From: Pedobacter caeni
Lineage (GTDB): Bacteria > Bacteroidota > Bacteroidia > Sphingobacteriales > Sphingobacteriaceae
Direction of reading: 5' to 3'
Length of the DNA stretch: 64,000 nt
Assembly: GCF_900129215.1 (NCBI RefSeq)
Contig: NZ_FQUQ01000001.1
Span: forward strand, 744,001-808,000
The position numbers and the translations under genes are program-made. The notes under the pieces were generated by a model. It was not told the origin of the DNA. It made no database searches and worked only from the letters and a program-made list of their open reading frames with translations. This document shows positions 9,411 to 18,298 of the stretch, in pieces; within the stretch, counting starts at the first letter, position 1; the number at the start of each line of letters is the position of its first letter.

Positions 9411-9613
9411 ATGTTTTGAATGAATTGAATGCAAATTAGTACTGATCAGAATGTGGTTCAATTATAAATGCGGAAAGAGCGAAGAGTCGTGATGAACGGT
9501 TGATATTAGCTGATATTCGTCTTTTTTTACCTTTATCATTAAAATCATAGCTTTCGTCATTATTATTTGTAGTTCTAACCTATTCAACCTTTCTTTATAA
9601 CAATTCATCATTT

Positions 9614-11149
9614 ATGAGTAATCATTTATTGGGTAATTTTTGGGGTAAAGTACAGGCTGGCTTGCCGGAGGTATCCCGGGAAGTATTGCACAGGCTGCAG
9701 GAATTTGCTTTTTTCGTGGGATTGATCTTTTGGGTGGCCATTCTTTACAACCTGGAAGAGGAGGATTCAAGCTGGCTCAATTATGTCAGAGGGATCCTGG
9801 TTTTTGGTCTGGCACAATTTCCTGCATTGGTTTTCTCCTGGTATAAAACAGTGCTTAAAGAACGGCTGAGCAATAAACAATATTGGTGGTCCCGGTTGAT
9901 CTGTTTTGGGGTCTGTTTGCCGGCTGCTACGCTGATCACGATTCTAATTAAGCCCTGGGGATTTTTTGAAGGTGCCATTTTTATATCTTCAATTGCCTGT
10001 CTTTCTCTTGAAGTATTACTTGAAGTTAACCGGTATTATCAGCTTTCTGTAAAGCATGTCAGGTGGTTAAAGAAACTAGATCTTGACGGCGCTATTCTCA
10101 TTAGCCTGGTGCTGGTGTCTGTTATTCTTGGCGCAATGGGTGTTTCTTCACTAGAGAAACCGGAATACCTGGAAAAAGGTTACCTGCTCATTTATTTTGA
10201 ACTGAACTTTCGGATGATCCTGCAGCATTTTGGAACCTTTCTGAGCTTTAGTTTTCAGTTTCTGTTCATGTATTTATGCGGTTATCTATTTTTCTTTATC
10301 AATAGTCGTGTCCTCGTTTCCAGAGTTTTAAAGCAACAGGGAAGGGTAATGTATGTACTGAGTGTGCTGACCACTGTTTCCATTTTATATCCTTTAATCG
10401 GACAGCTCCTGATCAGCCTGCCTATTAATAAAACGATTGGCGGAATCATTGCAGACAATCCTTTTAAAATGGAGAACGCCTTCTCTGCACTGGGAATTAT
10501 ACTGATAAGTCTGCCCATCGTACTGGCCCTGCAATGGGCAAGGCAAAATACCCGGATCGTTGCCCTGGAAAAGGAAAAGACACAAACGGAGCTGGATTTG
10601 TTGAGGCAACAACTTAACCCTCATTTCTTCTTTAATACACTCAATAACCTGTATGCCCTGAGTTTGCAGCAATCAAAAGAAGCTCCGGAGAGCATTCTTC
10701 AGTTGTCTGAACTGATGCGCTATGTGATTTACAGGGGCAAAGAAGAATCGGTAGGCATTACAGAAGAGGTAAAATACATTCAGGATTACATTCAGTTGCA
10801 GCAGCTCAGGCTAAGGAAAAAATTAGACTTGAATTTCAGCCTGGATATAACCGATGAAAACCAGCAAATTGCCCCTTTACTGCTCATTATTTTTGTAGAG
10901 AACGCCTTTAAGCATGGGATAGAACCAGCAGAAGAGGCTGCAAAATTAAACATGTCTTTAACCTGTAAAGGTGACATCCTTTACTTTAGTTGCGAAAACT
11001 CTTTCGAGTCCCGGCCTGAAAAAGTATCCGGAATTGGGCTGCAGAACCTGAGCAGGAGGCTGGCTTTGCTTTATCCTGATCGTCATATGCTGAAAACAGG
11101 GATTAATAACACTATTTTTAAGGCGGAACTAGAGCTGAATCTCCGATGA
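9614..11149 (+). CDS. LytS/YehU-type sensor histidine kinase
   Basis: 511 aa. About eight hydrophobic segments occupy residues 35-310, then comes a coiled linker and the His_kinase domain of the LytS type. The phosphorylated histidine is H337 in QLNPHFFFNTLNNL, and the ATP-binding N box is IIFVENAFKHGIEP near residue 430. The family phosphorylates a LytTR response regulator; the partner gene overlaps it by 4 bases (ATGA), indicating translational coupling. The membrane part has no recognised sensor domain, so the signal is unknown. The start is the ATG at 9614. Confidence 0.92.
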   Translation: MSNHLLGNFWGKVQAGLPEVSREVLHRLQEFAFFVGLIFWVAILYNLEEEDSSWLNYVRGILVFGLAQFPALVFSWYKTVLKERLSNKQYWWSRLICFGVCLPAATLITILIKPWGFFEGAIFISSIACLSLEVLLEVNRYYQLSVKHVRWLKKLDLDGAILISLVLVSVILGAMGVSSLEKPEYLEKGYLLIYFELNFRMILQHFGTFLSFSFQFLFMYLCGYLFFFINSRVLVSRVLKQQGRVMYVLSVLTTVSILYPLIGQLLISLPINKTIGGIIADNPFKMENAFSALGIILISLPIVLALQWARQNTRIVALEKEKTQTELDLLRQQLNPHFFFNTLNNLYALSLQQSKEAPESILQLSELMRYVIYRGKEESVGITEEVKYIQDYIQLQQLRLRKKLDLNFSLDITDENQQIAPLLLIIFVENAFKHGIEPAEEAAKLNMSLTCKGDILYFSCENSFESRPEKVSGIGLQNLSRRLALLYPDRHMLKTGINNTIFKAELELNLR

Positions 11150-11886
11150 GTATGAGATGTTTAATACTTGATGATGAACCACTGGCGCATGAAGTGATCC
11201 TGAGGTACCTTTCGGAAGTTTCTTTTCTGGAGCTGGCTGGTCAGTGTTACCGTGCTACGGAAGGACTTGAGTTTTTAAGCAGGAATGCAGTAGACCTGAT
11301 CTTTCTTGATATCAGGATGCCAAAATTAAATGGTCTTGATTTCTTAAGGACCCTGCAACAACGGCCATTGATCATCATTACCTCTGCTTATGAGGAACAC
11401 GCTTTGGAGAGCTTTGAACTGGATGTATGTGATTACCTGCTAAAGCCATTCCGGTTTGAACGGTTTTTAAAAGCAGCAAACCGTGCACTGGCAGAACACG
11501 GGCTGAGAAACAATGCCATGGTATCGGTTCCTGCAGGGCATCCTGTTAGCCCCAGTCCATCATTAAACAGTGAATCCGAACAGATTTACATCAAATCTGA
11601 TAAGAAATTTATACTACTCCGGCTGGATGAACTGTACTACCTGGAGAGCCTGGGGAATTATGTAAAGGTTTGGGAGGAACAGCAGTTTTTACTCACAGCC
11701 AGAACCCTGAGCAGTTTTGAAAGTCAGTTGCCATCAGAAACCTTTGTAAGGATTCATAAATCCTATATTTTGAATAAGAAGTTTGTACATTACATCGAAG
11801 GAAATACGATCTATCTCAAAAACGGAACACAGCTTCCACTGGGTAAAAATTATAAACACGTGTTAAAGCAGTTGTTACATAGTTAA
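11146..11886 (+). CDS. LytTR family response regulator
   Basis: 246 aa. The receiver domain (residues 3-118) has the acidic pair DD near residue 9, the phosphoacceptor D55 in LIFLDIRMPKLNG, the conserved Thr/Ser in ITSAYEEH and the Lys in DYLLKPF. A linker of about 30 residues leads to a LytTR DNA-binding domain (from about residue 145) with YLESLGNYVKV and TFVRIHKSYILNKK. It overlaps the kinase gene by 4 bases, forming a two-component pair. Likely targets are the divergent ABC/peptidase operon and the secreted protein downstream, by position only. Confidence 0.93.
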   Translation: MSMRCLILDDEPLAHEVILRYLSEVSFLELAGQCYRATEGLEFLSRNAVDLIFLDIRMPKLNGLDFLRTLQQRPLIIITSAYEEHALESFELDVCDYLLKPFRFERFLKAANRALAEHGLRNNAMVSVPAGHPVSPSPSLNSESEQIYIKSDKKFILLRLDELYYLESLGNYVKVWEEQQFLLTARTLSSFESQLPSETFVRIHKSYILNKKFVHYIEGNTIYLKNGTQLPLGKNYKHVLKQLLHS

Positions 11887-11989
11887 AGATTCAGGTGAAA
11901 AATTAGTATGGACTATTTGTTTTTTACCTGAAGAATATTTCTCTATTTTGTTGCCGGACGGTGCTTCTTCAAATACCGGAAAATAAATC

Positions 11990-14023
11990 ATGAATTTTAA
12001 ATTACCTGTTTGTATCGGGATGATATTCGTTCTGCTTGTTGCCGGAAAGCCTTTACTGCTTGCCCAACGTTTATCAAAAGAGGAAGTAAACCGTATTGCA
12101 CAATCTCTGAATGATCAACAGTTGCTGACTTCGAAGGGAAAGGCTGAGTTGATCAGATTCTCAGAAATGGCCCCCTTACAGGTATATACAGGCTTCAGAG
12201 AAAGTTTTTTAAACAAGGTTCGTTGTTCTGTTTATTTCCTCAAATCCTATGAAGATATCCTGCCAGGCAGAGGGACTTACCCGGTCAGCCATTTTAATTC
12301 TCTGTTATCGAAGGAGAAGGATTTTGAAAAAACATGTGCCATTAAGGAAGAACGTCATCTGGCAGCTAATTTCCCCAACCGTTCCGATCTTTTTAATTTT
12401 ATCTATGTCGCTGCATGTTTTTCCAGGGATGAGGGGGCCCATAAGGATTCTACCGGGATACTTGCAAGGCGTTTTAAAGATTATTTTGGGCCTGCTTTTG
12501 AACCCTTTTACCTTGACAGTACCATAGAGTTTCGTGTGTCGTCCTTTGAAGATACCAAAGCGCTGGCAGACCAGCGCGTTAACCAGGTTAAGCCATATTT
12601 AAGATGGGTGCCTATGTTTAAGAAAGCAGGCTTACTGCTGGCTGATGATATCAGGATGGAAACTAAGTTCAGTAATGGAGAAAAGATCATCTCCTCTATA
12701 AATCATGACGAAATCATGGACGATATCAGGAAACTGATCATTTATCATGACAAGTTTCCTTATTACAAACAAGAGCAAGTCGCTCTGATGGACAGTCTGG
12801 TTTCCAGCGGTTTTATCGACAAATCTGTGCGTATTCAACTGGCGGAAAATTATAAAAAAGATTCCCTTTTCCATATTAATGATCTGGCATTACAGACTAA
12901 AAACTACCTCTCTCTGGATTACGAAACAGTGCTCAAACCTGTTGATTACACCACCAGGGAACAGTATGGCTTGATTCCAATGGACAAAATAAAGCGGCTC
13001 TATGAGTCGGTATTGCAAAAGGCTGCTGTGCTTTTGAATTTCAACTATTCAGATCTGGAAATTCACGAGATAAAGAATGAAGTTACACCACAATACTATC
13101 CCTCAAACCGACAGTTTTACCTGTATGTAAAGATCAATAACGTCTTATACAAAGAGATGATCAAGGAGCGCGATCTGGAAAGCTGGATTATTCCTCAGAA
13201 CTTTCAATTCCTTAACCATTACCTGGAAAATCAGCAGGATGAACGTCGTTTATATTTTACTACTCATAGTTTGTTTACCACGTATGAATCCCAGGAACCG
13301 GAAACAATAGTGATGACCCTGTTAAAGGAACAGGAAGCAGAGTTCGTTAGAAATGTATACATGGCAAGTAAATTAACGATTTGCTATAACGGCAGCCCGG
13401 GAGACTATAGTTATAACACATGGGAGCCTTACGACCTCAAAGTACGTTTTACGTATGCACAGGTTACAGAAGCGATAGATCTTTTATGGAGAGAACAGGT
13501 ACTGAAAAACACAAGTCAAAACGAAAGGACCAGATTAATCGCAACAGCAAGAGAGAAAAATCCCGTATCTGTTTCCAGTATGCTGATAGAACTTCCCAAT
13601 GCTTTTAATTCAGACGTTAGCAGGACGGTTGAGGGATTTTTGTATGAGGTAAATCTAAAAATTCAGGAGCTTCAGGGAGATCAAAAGGATTACCTGAAGG
13701 ATTACGCACATTCTTATCAAAAGGATGCAGCTTCCGATCAGGAAATTTTAGTATTTTCTTTTAGCTGTAATCAGCAGAAAAACGAGATTAAGGTAGAGAA
13801 TGACGCTCAGGTATGGAAGGATAATCTTTTGATTAACAGCATCAACAAGGCTTTACTTGAAGCTAAAATTCCTTATGCAGTATATCCACTATCTGATGCC
13901 AGCAGTGAATATCGCCAGGGTTTGCATGGCAAGAACTATATAATGTTGTATCCAGCGCAGGCTGCTGCAATCGTCGGGAAATATGGCGATATTTTTAGAG
14001 ATGAAACCACTGAACGGGAATAA
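11990..14023 (+). CDS. Large secreted protein of unknown function
   Basis: 677 aa. The N-terminus is a classical signal peptide (hydrophobic residues 5-24, ending LLLAQ). I recognise no domain. The sequence is mixed helix and strand, has three cysteines in the first 140 mature residues, and has no repeats, membrane anchor or lipobox. The last 200 residues hold a stretch (DQEILVFSFSCNQQKNEIK and following) that looks like a separate globular domain. It follows the LytTR gene by 103 bases and could be in the same regulon. The start is the ATG at 11990; base use resembles the neighbours. Confidence 0.75.
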   Translation: MNFKLPVCIGMIFVLLVAGKPLLLAQRLSKEEVNRIAQSLNDQQLLTSKGKAELIRFSEMAPLQVYTGFRESFLNKVRCSVYFLKSYEDILPGRGTYPVSHFNSLLSKEKDFEKTCAIKEERHLAANFPNRSDLFNFIYVAACFSRDEGAHKDSTGILARRFKDYFGPAFEPFYLDSTIEFRVSSFEDTKALADQRVNQVKPYLRWVPMFKKAGLLLADDIRMETKFSNGEKIISSINHDEIMDDIRKLIIYHDKFPYYKQEQVALMDSLVSSGFIDKSVRIQLAENYKKDSLFHINDLALQTKNYLSLDYETVLKPVDYTTREQYGLIPMDKIKRLYESVLQKAAVLLNFNYSDLEIHEIKNEVTPQYYPSNRQFYLYVKINNVLYKEMIKERDLESWIIPQNFQFLNHYLENQQDERRLYFTTHSLFTTYESQEPETIVMTLLKEQEAEFVRNVYMASKLTICYNGSPGDYSYNTWEPYDLKVRFTYAQVTEAIDLLWREQVLKNTSQNERTRLIATAREKNPVSVSSMLIELPNAFNSDVSRTVEGFLYEVNLKIQELQGDQKDYLKDYAHSYQKDAASDQEILVFSFSCNQQKNEIKVENDAQVWKDNLLINSINKALLEAKIPYAVYPLSDASSEYRQGLHGKNYIMLYPAQAAAIVGKYGDIFRDETTERE

Positions 14024-14043
14024 CTGTGAATCAGGAAAATGAC

Positions 14044-14658
14044 CTAAAGTGTTTCCAGTTCTCTTTGCAGATTTAATTTTGCAGTTGTTTCGAACTTGCT
14101 GTAGAAATACTCGGTTTTGAAAATGCGGTTCATATTTAAAAAGTGCCGCAATACCTTTTTCCTTCCAGGTTTGTAAATCAGATCAGGGTATATGGAATAT
14201 TCTTTTCTCACCCCTTTATAGTAGTTGGAATAACTGTCCCATTCCTGTCCCAGTACAGAAAGGTCGGCATCAGTGAAATAATTGGTGTCTTGATCGGGGG
14301 CTGGCAGGTGTTTTTTTGTAGCGAGAATTTGCAGCTTACATTGATGAATAAATGATGCTGGCACACCAATAGCAGATAACCTGGCTTCCGCAAGTTCCGC
14401 ACTCTTTTCTTCGTTATCGTCTTTCAGGGGATTGTAAACAATGTCGTGATAGCAGAGGGTAAACAAGACCACATTCCAGTTTTTAATGTGGTCTTGTACC
14501 GGAATCAGTTGTTGTAAAAGATTTTCAAGATGTGTTAGGGTATGGTAATGCCTTTTTGCATGGGAATGGCAAACTTCGATCTCGTTCCAAAGCTCGTTGA
14601 TCAGCGCAGTTTGATCTGTGTATGGTTCCAATAGCTTTATAAAGGTTTCCTTTAGCAT
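14044..14658 (-). CDS. Predicted metal-dependent HD-superfamily phosphohydrolase
   Basis: 204 aa, cytoplasmic. Helical protein of the COG4339 type with the metal-ligand pattern H-x-LTH near residue 42 (RHYHTLTHLENLL) and the HD pair in CYHDIVYNPLKDDNEEKSAEL. From family knowledge these are HD phosphohydrolases whose substrate is undetermined. It is the second gene of a probable two-gene operon; the DUF2625 gene ends 21 bases upstream. Confidence 0.8.
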   Translation of the reverse strand: MLKETFIKLLEPYTDQTALINELWNEIEVCHSHAKRHYHTLTHLENLLQQLIPVQDHIKNWNVVLFTLCYHDIVYNPLKDDNEEKSAELAEARLSAIGVPASFIHQCKLQILATKKHLPAPDQDTNYFTDADLSVLGQEWDSYSNYYKGVRKEYSIYPDLIYKPGRKKVLRHFLNMNRIFKTEYFYSKFETTAKLNLQRELETL

Positions 14659-14679
14659 CGTGTTTTATTTAAAGAGAAT

Positions 14680-15345
14680 TTATAGTTTCTCCCTGAAGGA
14701 AAGATTCAGGTGATATAATTCTTCTGCAGGTACTGGTTCCCGCGAGTTCTTTTCAATGTCTTTACCTTGTACAGTCCATAAAAAGGGGAAAAAACTAAAA
14801 GCCTTGTCGCCGGGCATATCCGAAACTTCCGTTCTCCAGTCTTTCCATCTGAAGCCTTTATAGAAGGAATCCAGGTCGTTATCGAAACAAAAGGTTAGAA
14901 ATTCAGAATAAGAAAGGTCCAGAGGTTCGTAGGACAGGGTATCCGGAGCAAAGTAATAGATCATTCCGGGATCATCTCCCAATCCTCCACCATTTAATAC
15001 AAAAGAACCACCAAGGGCATCATCGGCTACAATTAAAAATGGCACTGCATCTCCAAATTCTTCAAACGCTTTTCCTTTATTCCAGTCGGGCAGGGAGCGG
15101 TTCAGTTTAGGGCTGCCTGATCCCAGAATCCTGATCCAGCCATCATCTATGAGCATCCCACCGGTCATGTAGATCACTGCACCCATTGGAGAGCGTGTGG
15201 TTACCTGGGTATGAAATAGGGCATCTTTAGCTTTTTCGGGATCAACAGCTAAGATTTCCACTTTATTGTTTGCGGTTTCTATCCATTCCTGAACCATTGG
15301 CCAGGCCGGATCTTCTTCGTTAATGAGTTCTTCTAATTTACGCAT
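14680..15345 (-). CDS. DUF2625 family protein
   Basis: 221 aa from the ATG at 15345. An in-frame TTG at 15372 would add nine residues, but family members begin at the MRKLEELINEEDPAWP region, so I use the ATG. Typical DUF2625 stretches are present: VTTRSPMGAVIYMTGG, DDGWIRILGSG, LNGGGLGDDPGMIYYFAPDT. It is a soluble protein of unknown function, sometimes compared with SMI1/KNR4-like immunity folds. It is probably co-transcribed with the HD protein gene downstream. Confidence 0.85.
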   Translation of the reverse strand: MRKLEELINEEDPAWPMVQEWIETANNKVEILAVDPEKAKDALFHTQVTTRSPMGAVIYMTGGMLIDDGWIRILGSGSPKLNRSLPDWNKGKAFEEFGDAVPFLIVADDALGGSFVLNGGGLGDDPGMIYYFAPDTLSYEPLDLSYSEFLTFCFDNDLDSFYKGFRWKDWRTEVSDMPGDKAFSFFPFLWTVQGKDIEKNSREPVPAEELYHLNLSFREKL

Positions 15346-15498
15346 CGGGATTTTAAGGTCTAAGGCGCTCAAGTTATTAATTTTCCCTTTATCTGAAGGA
15401 TTTTGTTCCTGTTTTTTAAATCAGGAGGTTAAATTTCAAACTAAATTAACCTCGTAAATATTAAATTAACAGCACAATCAGATCAACAAGGAATCTGA

Positions 15499-18108
15499 TC
15501 AGTGTTTAATTAATAAGTTGGCAATTAGGGCAGTCCATCCGGTTTGGTGGGAGGCACCCAGTCCCTTGCCGTTATCTCCATGAAAATATTCATTGAACAG
15601 CAGGTAGTCTTTAAATTGCGGATCAGTTTGCAGTTTTTCCTGATCTCCAAAACAGGCACGTTTGCCCTCCTCATCACGTTTAAATATCGCAATCAACCGT
15701 TCTGAAAGGGCATAGGCAATTTCTTTTAGAGAGAGAAAGCTTCCTGATCCTTTCGGGTATTCAACCTTAAAATCATCACTATAGTAATCATGGAAGCGGA
15801 GCAGGCTTTGAATAATAAGGAAGTTTACAGGCATCCAGACCGGGCCACGCCAATTGCTGTTTCCTCCGAACATGCCGCTATCGCTTTCTCCGGGAACATA
15901 TTTTACGACGAATTCCTCATTTTCTGTAGGAAACAAATAGGGCGCCTGTTCGTAACTTTTAGAAAGGCTTCGGATTCCATAATCACTTAAAAACTCAGCT
16001 TCATCCAGCATTCTGTTGAGGATGAGTTTCATGCGGTGACCGCGAAGGAGGCTGAGCAGGTGTTTGTCATCGGTTCCTTTTTCTGTCCACCGGGATACCA
16101 GAGAGGCGAGGTCCTGACGATGTTCCAGGAACCATTGCATCCTTGCTGCAAATTTTGGAAGCTTCTTTAAGGTTTCGTCGGTGATTACCTCTACTGCAAA
16201 CAAGGGGATCAGGCCTACCATACTACGGAGTTTCAACTTAATGGAATGGGTATCATCGGTTGTGAGTTCATCATAAAAAAAGCCGTCTTCTTCGTCCCAT
16301 AATCCGGTATCTCCCACACCCATAATGTTCATGACCGCACCTGCAATGTATAGAAAGTGTTCAAAAAATTTGGAGGCCATGTCTTCGTAAACTTTATTGT
16401 GAAGGGCCAGTTCCAGTGAAATCTGCATCATGTTGAGGGCATACATGGCCATCCAGCTGGTGCCATCTGCCTGTTCGATGCGCATTCCGGAAGGGAGCAC
16501 GGTATTGCGGTCAAAGACCCCGATGTTATCCAGCCCAAGGAAACCTCCTGAGAAAATATTACTTCCTTTATCGTCCTTACGATTGACCCACCAGGTAAAG
16601 TTGATCAGTAGTTTCTGAAAAACAGACTCCAGAAAAAACAAGTCTCCATTACCATTACTGTGTTTCTTATCCATTTTATAGACTTCCAGTGTAGCCCAGG
16701 CATGGACAGGTGGGTTGGTATCGTCAAAGTTCCATTCGTATGCCGGCAATTGCCCGTTTGGGTGCATGTACCACTCTTTGGTGAGCACAGAGAGTTGCTG
16801 CTTGGCAAAGCCAGGATCTACCAGGGCTAGGCTGACACAATGGAAACCAAGGTCCCAGGAAGCATACCATGGAAATTCCCATTTATCAGGCATAGAAATG
16901 ATGTCGGCATTATTGATGTGTTTCCAGTTCAGGTTTCTGGAAGTACGATGGCCGGCAGGAGGAGGGAGTTCTGCCGGATCCCCTTTGAGCCAGCGACTAA
17001 CACTGTAATTATAATATTGTTTATTCCATAACAATCCTGCGAGGGCCTGACGTTGAATCAGCTGCTCATCAGCTGAATTTGTTTTCTCCTGCAAATCCTG
17101 ATAAAACTCATCAGTTTCCTGTATGCGCTGATCAAAGATCTTTTGGAAATCACTGAAAGGTTTTTTATTTGCTCCTTTACAAAGCCTGAACTGCAGCGTT
17201 ACAGCGGATTCAGCGGCAATATCAAAATGGCAGAATGCGGCGACTTTTGTCCCTGTATTTTCCGGATTTACCGCTTTTTGAAGGTTTTCAACCACATAGT
17301 TATTGATGGCATCTTTATAATAGCGTTTGCCATTGTCGTAATTGTAAAGCCGCATGGTATTGCTTTCATTTTCAGTGAACAGCCATTTTGAAGGTTGTTC
17401 CGAATAAAGAAAATAGTCGCCTAAAGTGTGATGACTAATGGCCAGCGCTGTTGGACTATTTTCTGAGATGGACAGGTCTTTTTCATGATGACCCCATGAC
17501 CATCTGTTCCGGAACCAAAGGCTGGGAAGTATGGTCAGAGGGGCAGCGTTTTGACTGCGGTTATGCGCGGTGATTTTAATCAGGATGTCTTCCTGAGCAG
17601 ATTTGGCGTATTCTATAAAAATGTCAAAGTATTCATTGTTGTTAAAAATCCCTGTATCTATCAGTTCAAATTCAGGTTCTTCTTTGCCACGCCGGGCATT
17701 TTCATGAAGAAGTGATTCGTAAGGAAATTCCTGCTGAGGGTACTTGTACAGCATCTTCATATAGGAATGAGTAGGTGAGGAGTCCAGGTAATAGAAGAGT
17801 TCCTTTACATCTTCGCCGTGATTGCCTTCGGTATTGCTGAGTCCGTAAAAGACTTCTTTCAGGATTTTATCTTTACCATTCCAGAAAGAAGGGGCAAAAC
17901 ACAAGAGTTGTTTATCATCGGAGATGCCTCCGATACCTTCTTCTCCCCATCGCCAGGCTTTGCTTCTTGCCATATCATGGGTACTGTATTGCCAGGCATC
18001 ACCATTGTCACTGTAATCTTCCCGAACGGTTCCCCATTGACGGTTAGATACATATGGTCCCCATTTTTTCCAACCTTCTATTGTAATGCGTTTTGCTTCC
18101 TGACTCAT
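15499..18108 (-). CDS. MGH1-like glycoside hydrolase (GH63-type alpha-glucosidase fold)
   Basis: 869 aa starting at the ATG at 18108 (MSQEAKRITIEGW); longer in-frame forms reaching 18270 run through the promoter region and look spurious. No signal peptide, so probably cytoplasmic. The C-terminal two thirds match an MGH1/GH63 (alpha/alpha)6-barrel: WEFPWYASWDLGFHCVSLA, NPPVHAWATLEVY, GLWDEEDGFFYD, GGNSNWRGPVWMPVNFL. Family members are glucosidases or mannosylglycerate-type hydrolases acting on alpha-linked glucose. Single gene with its own promoter, divergent from the AraC-type regulator gene at 18299, which may control it. Confidence 0.87.
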   Translation of the reverse strand: MSQEAKRITIEGWKKWGPYVSNRQWGTVREDYSDNGDAWQYSTHDMARSKAWRWGEEGIGGISDDKQLLCFAPSFWNGKDKILKEVFYGLSNTEGNHGEDVKELFYYLDSSPTHSYMKMLYKYPQQEFPYESLLHENARRGKEEPEFELIDTGIFNNNEYFDIFIEYAKSAQEDILIKITAHNRSQNAAPLTILPSLWFRNRWSWGHHEKDLSISENSPTALAISHHTLGDYFLYSEQPSKWLFTENESNTMRLYNYDNGKRYYKDAINNYVVENLQKAVNPENTGTKVAAFCHFDIAAESAVTLQFRLCKGANKKPFSDFQKIFDQRIQETDEFYQDLQEKTNSADEQLIQRQALAGLLWNKQYYNYSVSRWLKGDPAELPPPAGHRTSRNLNWKHINNADIISMPDKWEFPWYASWDLGFHCVSLALVDPGFAKQQLSVLTKEWYMHPNGQLPAYEWNFDDTNPPVHAWATLEVYKMDKKHSNGNGDLFFLESVFQKLLINFTWWVNRKDDKGSNIFSGGFLGLDNIGVFDRNTVLPSGMRIEQADGTSWMAMYALNMMQISLELALHNKVYEDMASKFFEHFLYIAGAVMNIMGVGDTGLWDEEDGFFYDELTTDDTHSIKLKLRSMVGLIPLFAVEVITDETLKKLPKFAARMQWFLEHRQDLASLVSRWTEKGTDDKHLLSLLRGHRMKLILNRMLDEAEFLSDYGIRSLSKSYEQAPYLFPTENEEFVVKYVPGESDSGMFGGNSNWRGPVWMPVNFLIIQSLLRFHDYYSDDFKVEYPKGSGSFLSLKEIAYALSERLIAIFKRDEEGKRACFGDQEKLQTDPQFKDYLLFNEYFHGDNGKGLGASHQTGWTALIANLLIKH

Positions 18109-18131
18109 CTGAATGATTAAAATTGATGAGT

Positions 18132-18160
18132 TAAAGTTACTACTTTTATATTTTCTCAAA
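18132..18160 (-). promoter_or_regulatory. Promoter of the MGH1-like gene
   Basis: On the minus strand TTTG (18157-18160) is followed after 17 bases by TAACTTTA (18132-18139), seven of eight bases of TAnnTTTG. The transcript would begin about 20 bases before the ATG at 18108. Confidence 0.4.
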
Positions 18161-18265
18161 ACGCTGGTCGATGTCAATTTAAGGCATCTCAGAGGATAAA
18201 TGAGTTCCTTCAGCGTAAAAGAAAAAAGATGAGGAGTGGTTGCCAAACATAAGTACAAATTAAAG

Positions 18266-18273
18266 TACATTTG
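18266..18273 (+). promoter_or_regulatory. Promoter -7 element of the membrane AraC gene
   Basis: TACATTTG matches TAnnTTTG exactly, with a TTG at 18240-18242 as a possible -33 element 23 bases upstream. It lies 25 bases before the ATG at 18299, which argues against starts further upstream. Confidence 0.45.
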
Positions 18274-18298
18274 GCCAACCAGAACGAACAGACCATTT

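Noticed and set aside
9509..9540. LytTR-type direct repeat between the ABC and kinase genes
   Set aside because: ACGGTTGAT is close to a LytTR half-site, but no second half-site of similar quality occurs 11-13 bases away; the nearby TGATATT repeat has the wrong spacing.
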